DNA from: Phaeosaccion multiseriatum
Lineage: Eukaryota; Ochrophyta, other classes
Assembly (NCBI GenBank): GCA_965112735.1
Contig: OZ218954.1
Span: 2,790,001 to 2,854,000, forward strand
Reading direction: 5' to 3'
Length of the DNA stretch: 64,000 nt
The notes below the pieces were generated by a model. The model was not told the DNA's origin, did no database searches, and saw only the letters and a program-made list of their open reading frames with translations. Both the position numbers and the translations under genes were made by a program. Below are positions 1 through 13,289 of the stretch, piece after piece (position 1 is the stretch's first letter; each line of letters opens with the position of its first letter).

Positions 1-626
1 GCCCAAGGAGAGCTGGACGGGATGACGCTGGTGTGGTCGGAAGGGATGAGCGACTGGAAGCCTTTGGCGGAGGTGAGGAGCAGGAGCAGGGGATTGAATT
101 TCATCTCTCTTTCTCCTCTCCTTTGCTGTCATTTCTCTCTCCATTCTTCACGTAGAGTAAAGCCGCCCCTCCCCACCCTGCCTCGTCTCCTTTGCCCTCT
201 GCCCCTCACCTCAGTTGCCGGGGCTGAAGCAGCTCATGCAGATGGAGGCCGAAGGGGAGGAGGAGGCAGATATGGTGGAGAAGGACACAGCCCCTGCTGG
301 GAACGCGCAGCCCGGGGGAGGAGGGGATATCTTGGAACAGACTCAAGCGGCTATGATGGTGTTCGAGCCAGAGGAGGAGAAGCAGCCAGCTCTCCCCCAA
401 GAGATGCTGAACAAGATGAAAGAAAAGGTGCGTTGCCGTCTGTCGCTCCCCTGGGTTGCTTGGATGGGGCTCTCTGTCTCATAGAGCAGGTGTTTGATGA
501 CGAGCAAGTCGTAAGCTGCTATGAGCTGTGCAACAAAACTGATTTTTGTCTCGCTCCCTTTCCCCAAGCGATTCTCTCTCTTCACTGATCGACTCGTTCG
601 GCTTCTGCGTCGGTTGCTACTGCTGC

Positions 627-663
<37 letters not shown>

Positions 664-1366
664 GTCTCGCCCTCTATGCGTGTGTACCAAGCAGGATACA
701 ACAAGAGGTTACACCAGCGACGGAGGCACCCGGTATATTTGGGACGCAGACACCGACGCTTGGCGAGAAGCTCTCGAGGGAGAGAGCATCAGCGAAGACG
801 AAGACGAGGGAGGGGCGGGAGCAGAAACCAAAGGTGGGAAGGGCGAGGAGCCGGCATGGAGAGTGAACAAGAAGAAGAGAGAGGCGGCAAAGCAAGCGAT
901 ATGGCAAGAGAAGCTGAGGCTAAAGAAGCTCAAGGCAGAAGAGGAGGGCATTGTGTGGGTGGAATCGGGCAAAGGGAAAGACGCACAAACGGGTGCGGCG
1001 ACTAACGGTGGAGATGATTCAGGAGCAGCAGCAGCAGGAGGAGGAGGAGGGGAAGGGGAAGGGGGGGAGGCGAAGAAGAAGAAGAGGGGCGGCGGCAAGA
1101 AGAAGAGGAGGCTGGCGTTTAGTGAAAAGGCGACCAAGAAGTGGGTCTATGTCAAAGGCCTTCCAACGGACGTTACCGAGGACGAGCTGGCCACGCACTT
1201 CAAACTGGTGAGGAATGATTGACTTGCTCCGGGGGGGTAGGGAGACGGGGGCAGTGGTGGGTACACAAGTTTCATCTTTCAACTTTCCCACTTACTTGCT
1301 CGCTTACTACTACTCACTCTTCGGAGGCGCTTTCCGGTGCCTGGTCATGGACTGAATTCCCCTCTC

Positions 1367-1414
<48 letters not shown>

Positions 1415-2301
1415 GGTTGTTGTTGTCGTCGTCCTTGTTGTTGCTGTTGTGTCGGTACGCACCTTTCTCTTAGGCCGGCATCCTCGCGCTGGACCCTCAG
1501 ACACAACAGCCCAGGATCAAGCTCTACAGAGATGCCCACGGAATGCCCAAGGGGGACGCCTCCCTCTGTTACCACTCGGAGGAATCCGTCGCTATGGCTC
1601 TGAGCATCTTGGACGGTGGCCAGATCCGACCGGGGGTGGTCATAAGCGTGAGCAAGGCAGTGTTCGAGCAAAGGGGCGACACATTTGACCCCTCCAAGGG
1701 GCTTCGAAAAGATGATGCGAGGGTGAAAGTGGCTCGAGCGGCCCAGTCACAAGCGCTTTCTTGGAGCGAAGCGGACGACTCCGGGGCCTTGGGGAAGGGA
1801 TTGAAGATTGTGGTGATCATGAATGTGTTTGACCCTGCGGACTTTAAAGCCGCGGCGGCTGCGGCCGAGGCAGAGCAGAGGAGGAGGAGGGCAGAGAGAA
1901 AGAGAAAGCGAAACAGTGGCACAGCAGGAGGAGGGGGTGGTGACGAGGAGGACAGCGAAGACGAGGTAGACGGGGCGGGAGCGTTTGGTAGCGAGCTCGA
2001 AGAGGATTTGCGGGAGGAATGCTCCAAGCTGGGCCCACTGGAGAAGATTACCATCTTTAGTCGGAATCCTCTGGGGCCAGTGGCAGTCAAGTTTGGCACA
2101 TCATACGCGGCGGAGGCGTGCATAAAGCTTATGGATGGAAGGTTCTTTGGAGGGCGGAAGCTGCGATGTACCTACTGGGATGGAGTCACCAACTACACGG
2201 TGGAAGAGGATGAGGCGGATGTACAGAAGCGCATTGAGGGCTTTGGGGATTGGATTGACGAGCAGGAACTGCCGGAGGAGTTGCGGTTACGAGTGGAGTG
2301 A
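1..2301 (+). CDS. HTATSF1: Tat-SF1/CUS2-like U2 snRNP splicing factor (5' partial)
   Basis: Exons are <1..72, 215..427, 695..1207 and 1474..2301, all joined in phase 0; 541 residues are inside the window and the start lies upstream. The first exon (VWSEGMSDWKPLAE) looks like the end of a GYF_2/DUF4339 domain. An acidic and Lys-rich linker follows, then RRM1 (KWVYVKGLPTDVTEDEL, continued by IKLYRDAHGMPKGDASLCY in exon 4). The C-terminal RRM (LGPLEKITIFS, GPVAVKF, LMDGRFFGGRKLRCTYWDG) carries the R-x-F signature of U2AF-homology motifs, which bind tryptophan ligands in U2 proteins such as SF3B1. The RRM/UHM order is that of Tat-SF1/CUS2, a nuclear U2 snRNP remodelling factor. The GYF-like N-terminus is an inference from one short exon. 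Confidence 0.88.
1366..1413 (+). repeat. (TTG)n microsatellite in the last Tat-SF1 intron
   Basis: About 16 TTG units lie roughly 60 nt upstream of the acceptor at 1473. The tract is pyrimidine/T-rich on the sense strand, like many intronic repeats here. Confidence 0.9.
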
Positions 2302-2740
2302 GGAGGGAGAGGGAGGGGACGGTGTTTACGAGTGGAGAGGGGATGGGGGGGTGTTGTGTGGCGTCACTGCTGGCAAGGACGAGCTCGGGTGTACAGTGCC
2401 GTATTTTAGCAGAGGAGTTGCGGCGAAGAGGGAGGTCGAGGCCTCAGGGGCTCTGTGGTGGACAGGCCAATCAGTGGTCTTGTGGTAAACACAAGTTACT
2501 TGCTAATGGAGCTTCTTATTACAGTTAGTCAATCTTTGTGTCGCAGTGGCCTTCCATAAGCTCACGTCAAAGTATGTATGGATAGGAAATTACGAAAATT
2601 ACGCGACCGATGTATGGATGATGTATGTATGTACGTGTGCGCAGGGGGGACTGATGCGTTGCCCCTTCACACTCTCTCACCCACTATTCTTTCTACCCAC
2701 CCACATGTGTGCACTCGCCCACGCCCCAGCACACACCCAC

Positions 2741-2773
<33 letters not shown>

Positions 2774-3017
2774 TGTATGTATGTATGTATGTATGTATGT
2801 ATGTATCTCTCCCCCCCCAAGCCATGAGAAATCCGGACCCCCAACCCCCTCTCCCACCCTACTTACATGATTTTCTTCTTCCCCCTCTTTTGTGTCTACT
2901 GTCTACAATACGCGTTTACAAGATGGCCAAACGCAGCAGAGCCTCAAGCCTCAACAGCTCAACAGGCTCACTGCGACGCGATGAGTAAGCACCCTTCCTC
3001 TGACGGCACTTGCGCTC
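2302..3017. other. Intergenic stretch with (ATGT)n tetranucleotide repeat
   Basis: No convincing coding exon is visible. A (TATG)n array of about 15 units runs from about 2743 to 2805. The open frames across it are repeat-driven. The stretch holds the 3' flank of the Tat-SF1 gene and the 3' flank of the minus-strand hypothetical ORF. Confidence 0.6.
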
Positions 3018-3656
3018 TCACTCTCCGCCGCTGCAAGGGCAGAGTGGACTCTGCCGTTCCCTTTTATGGATGTGCATTTGTTGCAGCAGCGCAAGCAGGT
3101 TCTCCCCCGTCGCCGCGTCGAAGCATCTGGTGGTGGCGCTTGTGTCAGTCCCAGTCGAGTCGTCAGGCCCAAGACGGCCACGGTTGATGGGTGAGGTGCC
3201 GTCTAAGGGCAGGCCAACGTCCGCCTCCGAAGCCGCGCTGCTGCTGTCATACCCTTCTGTGGTGTAAGCGTCGTCCCACAGCAGCCGACCACCGCGCCGC
3301 CGCAGGGGTACCGCGGAGGAGTGAAAGCCTCCATTCCCCTCCTCCTTCTCTCCCTCCTCTTTGGGCCGTTGGATCTTCCCTCTCGCAGAAGTGCTACTGC
3401 AGCCGGATAACTCGCCGGCGCTGAGTTGATCCCCCTCTTCACTCATCGCATCCTCCTCCTGGTGCTCTTCATCGCCCCCTTCGTCGTCACCGTCTTCAGC
3501 ACAAGTCAAGTCCACGTTTAACGCGCATTTGGAGAGTAGTGCTCTTCTGGGTCCTGGCCCTCGCCGCCCGAGGTAGGCCAGGAAGTCGGGTGTCGACCTG
3601 CATTTTTTGGTTAGGCTCAGCTCAGGTATGTTCATGACTGTTCGGCTTCGCTTCAT
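3018..3656 (-). CDS. Hypothetical acidic/Ser-rich protein
   Basis: A single uninterrupted minus-strand frame encodes 212 residues beginning MKRSRTVMNIPELSLTKK. It is rich in Asp, Glu, Ser and Arg and has no domain I recognise. A middle acidic run (EDGDDEGGDEEHQEED) and a Ser/Thr-rich segment follow. The composition is less repeat-driven than the neighbouring shadow frames, which is the main reason to list it. It could instead be the 3' exon of a gene with further exons towards 3.9 kb. No function is proposed. Confidence 0.4.
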   Translation of the reverse strand: MKRSRTVMNIPELSLTKKCRSTPDFLAYLGRRGPGPRRALLSKCALNVDLTCAEDGDDEGGDEEHQEEDAMSEEGDQLSAGELSGCSSTSARGKIQRPKEEGEKEEGNGGFHSSAVPLRRRGGRLLWDDAYTTEGYDSSSAASEADVGLPLDGTSPINRGRLGPDDSTGTDTSATTRCFDAATGENLLALLQQMHIHKRERQSPLCPCSGGE

Positions 3657-4256
3657 GCTTGCGCGCTACGCCCTCCACTTTCCAACGTGCACACTGTGGG
3701 GACAGGGAGAGAGAGAGAGTCAAGTTTATATATGAGGTGGGCGGTTCAAGATGGTCTCCAGCAGAGTGGGGGTGGGAGTTGAGGTAATGGAAAAGAGAAA
3801 AGGGAACGGGATAAAAAAAAGGAAAGAGGAGTACAGCAATCACTTCCGAAACCTCTATTATTTCGCTCCTTGCTTGCACCTTACCTAGTCAAAGATGATC
3901 TACATTGATGAGCGACTTGCCGCCTCTCTTATAAAAAAGTGTGGGGGTCTCTTGAGTTTCACCACAGCAGCTGGCACCTTCTGCCCATAGATTCAGCCCA
4001 CACCCTCTCTTGAATAACGGGAGAGATATGGAGTAACGGGAGTTGCCCTCTTACTATATGTCTGACTTCAACTGACGTGCTGATGATGGCTGACTTCTCG
4101 GTGGGAGAGCAGCCGTTCCAAAAGTTCCCGTTCAGGCGTTCGATGTTCACAAAGCTCAACTCCCGGATCTGTGATCCCGGCTGACCAACCCGTTTTTTTC
4201 AAATTCTCTCTGTAATTCTCTCTGTATATCCATCTCTGTTGTACATCTCTGCCCCC
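3657..4256. other. Intergenic stretch upstream of DHFR-TS
   Basis: No exon can be supported on either strand. The stretch should hold the DHFR-TS promoter, but I see no site I would call. Confidence 0.5.
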
Positions 4257-7641
<3,385 letters not shown>

Positions 7642-8462
7642 AGTGTAAAGTGTAAATTGGTTGATCTATGGCTTTCTTCATGACCTACTGTGGCAATGAC
7701 CTTAAGCTGTCAAAAGGAGGGGAGAGCGCACCCACATGACTTATCTCTCAATACAGCGATTGGTCGTTCAGCACCGTGTTTGATAGTTCAGTAAGAGTGG
7801 TACGTAGCCGAGGGCCCCGCTGCCGTCCTGCTGCCGTCCTGCTGCCTCCTGTCCTGCTGTTGTCCTGCTGCTGTCCTGCTGCTCTCTCTCTGTGGCTGGG
7901 GAGGGAGGAGGAGGGGGGTCGAGGAGTGCGGAGGCAGACGCACGGCCTCCGACCTAATCAACGCCCGCGCTAAACGCGTGTGTCGTGTGGAGCTGCCCGG
8001 TGCTATGACAGCCTTGTAGTCTTCGCTTTACTGACTTAAAGGTTCTCTTGTTCACGGTAGATTTGGTCTTATCGGGTTCAGGAGTGCGGAGGGGCCAACC
8101 AGGCCCTCAAAAAGGCCGCGTCCCGCGTCATTTAATATAATAATACGTAATTGAGCCTGTCCCACCTCCACCACAAAGCACCGTTCACCAGCGCAGTGCC
8201 GTGGGAGCGCTGCAAGTACGTGAACACGGAGGCTCAGGTGTTGCAGATGTGGGACGTATTGCGGCGGGCCACCGGAGTTGGGTTGCAGGGTGCCTCGCTG
8301 CAAAATTTTGGCCCAGTGCCACTCAGAATCTACGTAGTATAGGACACACCGACCATTAAATTGAACTTGAACTTTTTTTTCCCTTCCCCCCACTCATCAC
8401 ACACTCTTCCAAACAGTCTCCTCCTCCCGGTTTTGCTCCACCGACCTGCAGAGCCTCCGATC
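7642..8462. other. Intergenic stretch with GCTGCCGTCCT-type short repeats
   Basis: The 3' flank of DHFR-TS carries TGTAAAG-like repeats just after the stop. A degenerate CTGCTGTCCTGCTG array runs from about 7820 to 7885. Two short similar phrases (GGAGTGCGGAGG) occur near 7925 and 8081. A 63-codon open frame at 8151-8342 (+) looks somewhat protein-like but has no recognisable domain and no supported splice partner, so it is not called as a gene. Confidence 0.5.
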
Positions 8463-10615
8463 ATGGAAGAGGGACGTACCATGGAGGTTCGTCAACTCCT
8501 GCCTCAATTGGAATGGGGAGCACGTCTCCCTTGCTGTCGGCTCCTGTTGGCGTTGGCTACAAGCTCTCTTCTGATGCCTTTCTCGCTGTGCCTGACCTAT
8601 TCCCTCTAAACCCGCCCCGTACCTCTCTCTAACCACTCTTTTCTCTCTCCCTCACTCGCTGTCTCGATCATTCTCTCCATCTCAAGCAGGAAGAGGAGTC
8701 AGACGAAGAATGGCTTCCTAAGACGACGAGCAACAAAAAGCGGAGTAAGAAGAAGAGGAAAAAGAGCAGCGGAGCCCTACGCAAGATGGTCTGCAGCTCC
8801 GCAAGTCTCCGCCAAAATGCCCTTGAAGTGGTGATCCAGGCCCATCCCCCCCGCTTGGACGACCTCCTCTCCCTGGCCCAATCCTGTCGCGCCCTCAACG
8901 CGTATGTGGGGAAGGAGTACAAGCGAGTCCGCAAGGAAGTCCTCGTGACGAACAAGATAGACCCCATGCTCGCTTGGCTGGCGAGGGTCGGGCTCGGAAG
9001 GAAGGAGGTGTCACTGATGAGCCGTACCTACCTCTTTAGCTCTGCCCGGCTCGTCAAGCACGTGCGGCTCAATGCTGTTGTTGCCTATCTCTTCACGTTC
9101 AAGTGCCAAGTGTGCGACGCTCGGGTTCCCCAGGGCACCAAGAGTGACAGGCTTTACGAATACGGTGTGTACGCCCATCAGACTTGCCTCTTCCAGCAAG
9201 GCGTGGCTGACGACATGTTGTGCAAGACGTATATTGTGGCGCGAGATGAGCAGAGGAAGGACAAGGGTAATAAGGAGGGTGGCAGCATTCATATATCGGA
9301 GTGCCACCTCAATCATGCGCTGCCTGTCGAGGTAAGTAGTGCCAGTCAAAAGCCGCCCAACACTAGTCAGAGGGTAGAATGGCCACACCAAACCCCCACC
9401 CTTACAAACCCCACCCTTCCTACCCCCCTTGTTGTGCCGTTCTCGTACCTCTCAACACACAAGAAACGCCAAGGCAACTCGCGCCGTATGCACACTACCT
9501 ATGACTACTACGTCGCCTGGAACATACCCTACCCTTCCCTTATCGACGAGGAGCTGACCGTCTCTTACTACATTAAGCAGCTTCACCGAGAGAGGGCCGA
9601 GCGCTGCGAGATGATCCGACACGACAAGGAGGTGGGTGGGTGAAAAGTGCCTCTACAGCGGCAAGAAGAGCAAGACGACGGGGGGGGCACTGCTCACTAA
9701 CCATTCAACGCGCCAGTATGGGCTGTAATCCCTTCTTGACTGCGTGCCCCCCCCCCCCCCTGTCGGCGTCGCCCTGCTTCGCCCTTCTTCTCGTCCACCC
9801 TTGCTTGGCCTCTAACGGTTGTTGCTGATTGCTTCGCCCTACTCGGCGACGGAATACCCTCTCACCAGGCTCTCGCTACGAAGTGGGATCGCAAGCAGCG
9901 CCTGCGAGAGACGCTGCGGGAGAGGCAGATAGAGGCAAGGGACAAACGCATGACGCGGCTGCGAGACACGCACCTCACCGAAGCAGAGTACACCTTCCTC
10001 TTTGCTGCGGACATGAAGAGCCGACTCCGAAGCGTACTGGGGGACTGGGACTCGCTCAAGCTTAAGCCTACCACGAAGGTTGGGGACATAAAGGCAGCGC
10101 TACGAGCTCTCAACTCCCCTGTTCGTGCTCTTTCTCCTGCCCGTGCTGCTGCTGCTGCTGGCCCGCCTACTTCGGCTGGTGGTTCGGCTGGTGCGCAGCA
10201 GACTGGTGCTGCTGCTGCTGTGCTTTTTTCTTCGGGCATGCCTTCTTCTCTCCCTGCCGGTGCTGCTGCTGTCCGTGCTGTTGCCCGTGCTGCTGCTGCT
10301 GCTGCTGTGGCTGCTGGTATTGCTGCTGCTGGCCCTTCTTCTCCGGCTGATGGTTCGGCTGGTGCGCAGCAGACTGGTGGTGGTGGTGGTACTGCTGCTG
10401 CGGGCATGCCTTCTTCTCCGGCTGGTGGTTCGGTCGGTGCTGCGGCTGCTGCTGCTGCTGCTGCGGCTGCTGGTATTGCTGCTGCTGGCGGCCCTTCTTC
10501 TCCTGCTGGTGGTTCGGCTGGTGCGCAGCAGACTGGTGGTGGTGGTGCTGCTGCTGCGGGCATGCCTTCTTCTCCGGCTGGTGGTTCGGTTGGTGCAGAT
10601 CCGCTCACTACGTAG
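8463..10615 (+). CDS. F-box-like protein with putative zinc site and Ala-rich repeat tail
   Basis: Exons 8463..8486, 8690..9331, 9464..9631 and 9869..10615 join in phase 0 to give 526 residues. The small first exon (MEEGRTME) is inferred from frame and splice sites. A basic stretch (KKRSKKKRKK) is followed by an F-box-like helix segment (LDDLLSLAQSCRALNAYVGK). A Cys/His cluster (CQVCDARVP, then YAHQTC) could bind zinc. After a charged helical region (RKQRLRETLRERQIEARDK) the C-terminal 170 residues are Ala/Gly-rich and imperfectly repeated around AGAQQTGGGG and GMPSSPAGGSVGA. F-box proteins usually recruit substrates to SCF ubiquitin ligases, but the match here is by pattern only, so function is uncertain. 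Confidence 0.72.
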
Positions 10616-10689
10616 GGATCTCCCCCCTTACCCTTTCCGGAGGAGGGGCCGGGGAGGTGTTGCTCTGCGGCGGGTGAGCAAAGCTTTTA

Positions 10690-11127
10690 TTGAGGGAGAG
10701 TCTTCGATCTGTGTCGGCCGGCGGGCGAGTAGTGAAGCTGACTCAATCAGACAAGGGGTCGAGCAGGATCGACCATTATGCCCGGGGGATGGACGAGGGT
10801 GCCAGAGAGGAGAGGTTGACGGAGAGTGACAAGTCATTGTCAAAGTATGTCTCGGCCAATCTCAAAGTGGACGTGTCCATCGACATTTTTCAACGCTGCG
10901 GCAAGAGAGCGGCTGCTCCAGAGGTGGACGAAGCCATGAAAGAAACGAGAAGCCGAGGAGGTGGGGTAAAGTTGGTTGTTCCCGTGTCTGCTTGCTTCCT
11001 TCCCTCACCAACCCACCCACCACTCCCTCGGCTCATCTCTCGGTCTCTCTCTCTCTCACACTCCCTCTACTCCCTCTCCCTCCCTCTCTCTCCCTCCCCG
11101 TCGCGCACCAGGCGCAGTTGGTGGTGA
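10690..11127 (+). CDS. Possible coding exon(s) of an unrecognised gene
   Basis: The first 95 codons (for example DKSLSKYVSANLKVDVSIDIF) have an amino-acid mix like real protein, with few repeats. The frame then runs into pyrimidine-rich, intron-like sequence near 10970. A donor near 10973 (GTAAAG) and an acceptor near 11111 are possible. It may be a further exon of the upstream F-box-like gene or an independent gene. No domain is recognised. Confidence 0.3.
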   Translation: MRESLRSVSAGGRVVKLTQSDKGSSRIDHYARGMDEGAREERLTESDKSLSKYVSANLKVDVSIDIFQRCGKRAAAPEVDEAMKETRSRGGGVKLVVPVSACFLPSPTHPPLPRLISRSLSLSHSLYSLSLPLSPSPSRTRRSWW

Positions 11128-11276
11128 GTGAGGGCAAGGGAGGCGATATTTTCAATGAAGGCGAGCGAGCGGAGCGGGCTGGCTGGCTGGGAGGGCAAAG
11201 CCTCGTTGTTCCCTTTCTTCTTGTCGTGTCTGCTTGCCTCCCTCACCAACCCACCCACCACTCCCTCGGCTCATCC
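10990..11276 (+). repeat. Direct duplication of a ~45-bp segment
   Basis: A phrase containing CCCTCACCAACCCACCCACC followed by ACTCCCTCGGCTCATC occurs at about 10999-11038 and again at about 11239-11276. Both copies are preceded by GTGTCTGCTTGC. The copies are about 235 bp apart and nearly identical. Confidence 0.8.
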
Positions 11277-11390
11277 CCCTTGCTTGGTGGGCGGCTTGCT
11301 CCCGCCCCCGTCACTCGCGCTATAACCACACTCCGTTTCCGTCTCTTCATGTCGTGTGCATTTGGCGGGATGTTTTCGTTCGCCCTCTCA

Positions 11391-11774
11391 TCAGCGAAAG
11401 ACAGCGCGACCACCACCGGCCAGAACGCGCACGTCACCTGCAAGGAAGGCGTGCATGCATGCATGCATGGCGAAGGGACAAGAGCAGAGCACACCGCGTG
11501 TGGCGTAATACACCTTCGCGCTACCGTTAGTCTTGCCGTTCCGCGCGTTGGGGCACGTGTATCCATTATTGGTGGCCTTGCTGGCGAATTTGTATGCCGA
11601 AGTGCAGCTCTTGTAGCACCGGCACTGGGTCTTGCCGCTGTCCAGCGCGTTGGACGTCCGGCTGCACATGCCGAGCCGTTTGACGTATGAACTCGCGCGT
11701 GTGGCGTATTTACGTTCATACGTCAAATGGCTTGGCATGTGCAGCCGGACGTCCAATGCGCTGGACAGCGGCAA
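11391..11774 (-). CDS. Cys-rich ORF overlapping an inverted duplication
   Basis: A minus-strand frame of 127 residues contains a Cys cluster (TQCRCYKSCTSAYKF, then NNGYTCPNARNGKTNG). The same Cys segment, without the part after SKAT, is encoded again on the plus strand at about 11735-11835 because of the inverted repeat. No family is recognised. The boundaries are arbitrary, since the N-terminal 40 codons come from the opposite arm. It may be an exon of a larger gene or a fragment of a mobile or duplicated gene. Confidence 0.3.
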   Translation of the reverse strand: MPLSSALDVRLHMPSHLTYERKYATRASSYVKRLGMCSRTSNALDSGKTQCRCYKSCTSAYKFASKATNNGYTCPNARNGKTNGSAKVYYATRGVLCSCPFAMHACMHAFLAGDVRVLAGGGRAVFR

Positions 11775-11835
11775 GACCCAGTGCCGGTGCTACAAGAGCT
11801 GCACTTCGGCATACAAATTCGCCAGCAAGGCCACC
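11571..11835. repeat. Near-perfect inverted repeat, 121-bp arms, 23-bp spacer
   Basis: Left arm 11571-11691 and right arm 11715-11835 are reverse complements. I count three C/T differences in the inner half I compared base by base. The spacer is 11692-11714. Both arms can encode the same Cys-containing peptide on opposite strands. Confidence 0.92.
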
Positions 11836-11839
11836 AGCG

Positions 11840-12533
11840 GGGTCTCCACCCCCCCCTCCGCCTCCTCGGAGGCACAGCAACTGACAAAGCCCCCCCCGGG
11901 CAGAGCCACCGAGGCGAGGCGGGCAGCCAGCGGCAATGCTGGGGGGCGCAGCAGTGCCCAGGGGGGCAGGCAAGGACAGGAAGGATGAAGGGGGGGTGGG
12001 CGACGTGGACGAGCCCACCCCCCCTTCACCCTCTTGTTCTAATTCAGTGGCAGTGGCAGCAGCAGCGGTAGCAACAGTGGCAGTGGCAGTCGTTTCCAGT
12101 AGCAGTGGTAGTAGTTTCGTAGTTTCCAGTAGCATGGGGGGGAGGAAGGAAGGAAGGGGGAAACAAAAAAATATTCCAAAAAAACAAAACGGAGAGGAGA
12201 AAGGGACATCAACCGGGCAAGCGGGGGGGGGCTCTCAGTCTTTGTCATAGGCCTTGGGCCTCTTTCGCAGGGACAAGAGCATCTGTTGCGTTGTCGTTTC
12301 CAGAAAAGAGTACTAAAAGGGTTTACCGTTGTGCTACGAAGTATTATGTATTGGTGCAGTAGTACGTAACTTGTGGGGATGAGAAACGAGGACAAAAATT
12401 GAGACAAAAATCGCTTTGCAGACGGGGATACTTTTGCCCTGCTGCCAGTTCCACACACAGCGGCAGCAGTTTGCTCCTTCTGAAACGCCAACCTGCTGGA
12501 GGAGCGACCCCCCCCCGGGCCCCTGTCTAAATA
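11840..12533. other. Gene-poor stretch with GGCAGT/AGCAGT short repeats
   Basis: A degenerate AGCAGTGGCAGTGGCAG-type array runs from about 12045 to 12135, partly repeated as TTTCCAGTAGCA. The rest is the 3' flank of the minus-strand methyltransferase. No exon is supported. Confidence 0.5.
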
Positions 12534-13258
12534 CTATAACGACATTTCGTCTGCTCTGCCTTGATCACCACCTCCCGCAGTGCCTCTTCCTCCGTCTCCC
12601 TGTTGCTCAGCTCCGGCCTGCGATCTACTGCTGCCCTTTCCCCTGCTACTGCCCTCGCCGCTTCCCTCCCCGCCCTCCCCTTCGCCTTCTTCTGAGCGCA
12701 CTTCCGCTGTGACGACGTAATCAAAGCCCAGTTGGAGCCTTCCGTTGTCGGCAGCACGCGTGCTCTCCCTTACCCGTTCTGTAACGTCTGCAATGTGCTG
12801 CTTCATGGCCGCCGCCAGAGCAGGGTCCTTGAACAGAGGCAGTTTCTTCGCGGCCACATCCAATTGCCTGAATACGTAACAGAAGGGAAGGGAGGGAGAG
12901 ACAGAGCGAGAGAGAAGAGAAAGGGCCACAGAGAAAGAGAGGGACGGAGAGAGAGAGAGAGAGAGAGAGAGGGACAGAGAGAGAGAGAGACAGAGAGGAA
13001 GAGAGAGGGAGAGAGGGAGAGAGAGCGAGAGAGAGAGAGCGAGAGAGAGAGAGCGAGAGAGAAAGAGAGGGATGGAGAGCGAGAGGGACAGATAGAGACA
13101 GAGCGAGAGGGAGTGCGTGAGTGGAAGTAGTGGTGAAAAGGGGAGAAGGAGGGGTGAGGTGAAGGTAAAGGCACTTCCAGTTTATTACGGCAAATATAGC
13201 CTAGACTGGGAGTCGTATCCACGGCGAGGGAGAGAGAAGAGAGAGAGAGAGAGGGAGA

Positions 13259-13289
<31 letters not shown>

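Noticed and set aside
8151-8342. 63-codon plus-strand ORF as a small gene
   Set aside because: It has somewhat protein-like composition but no domain, no homology that I recognise and no splice partner that extends it.
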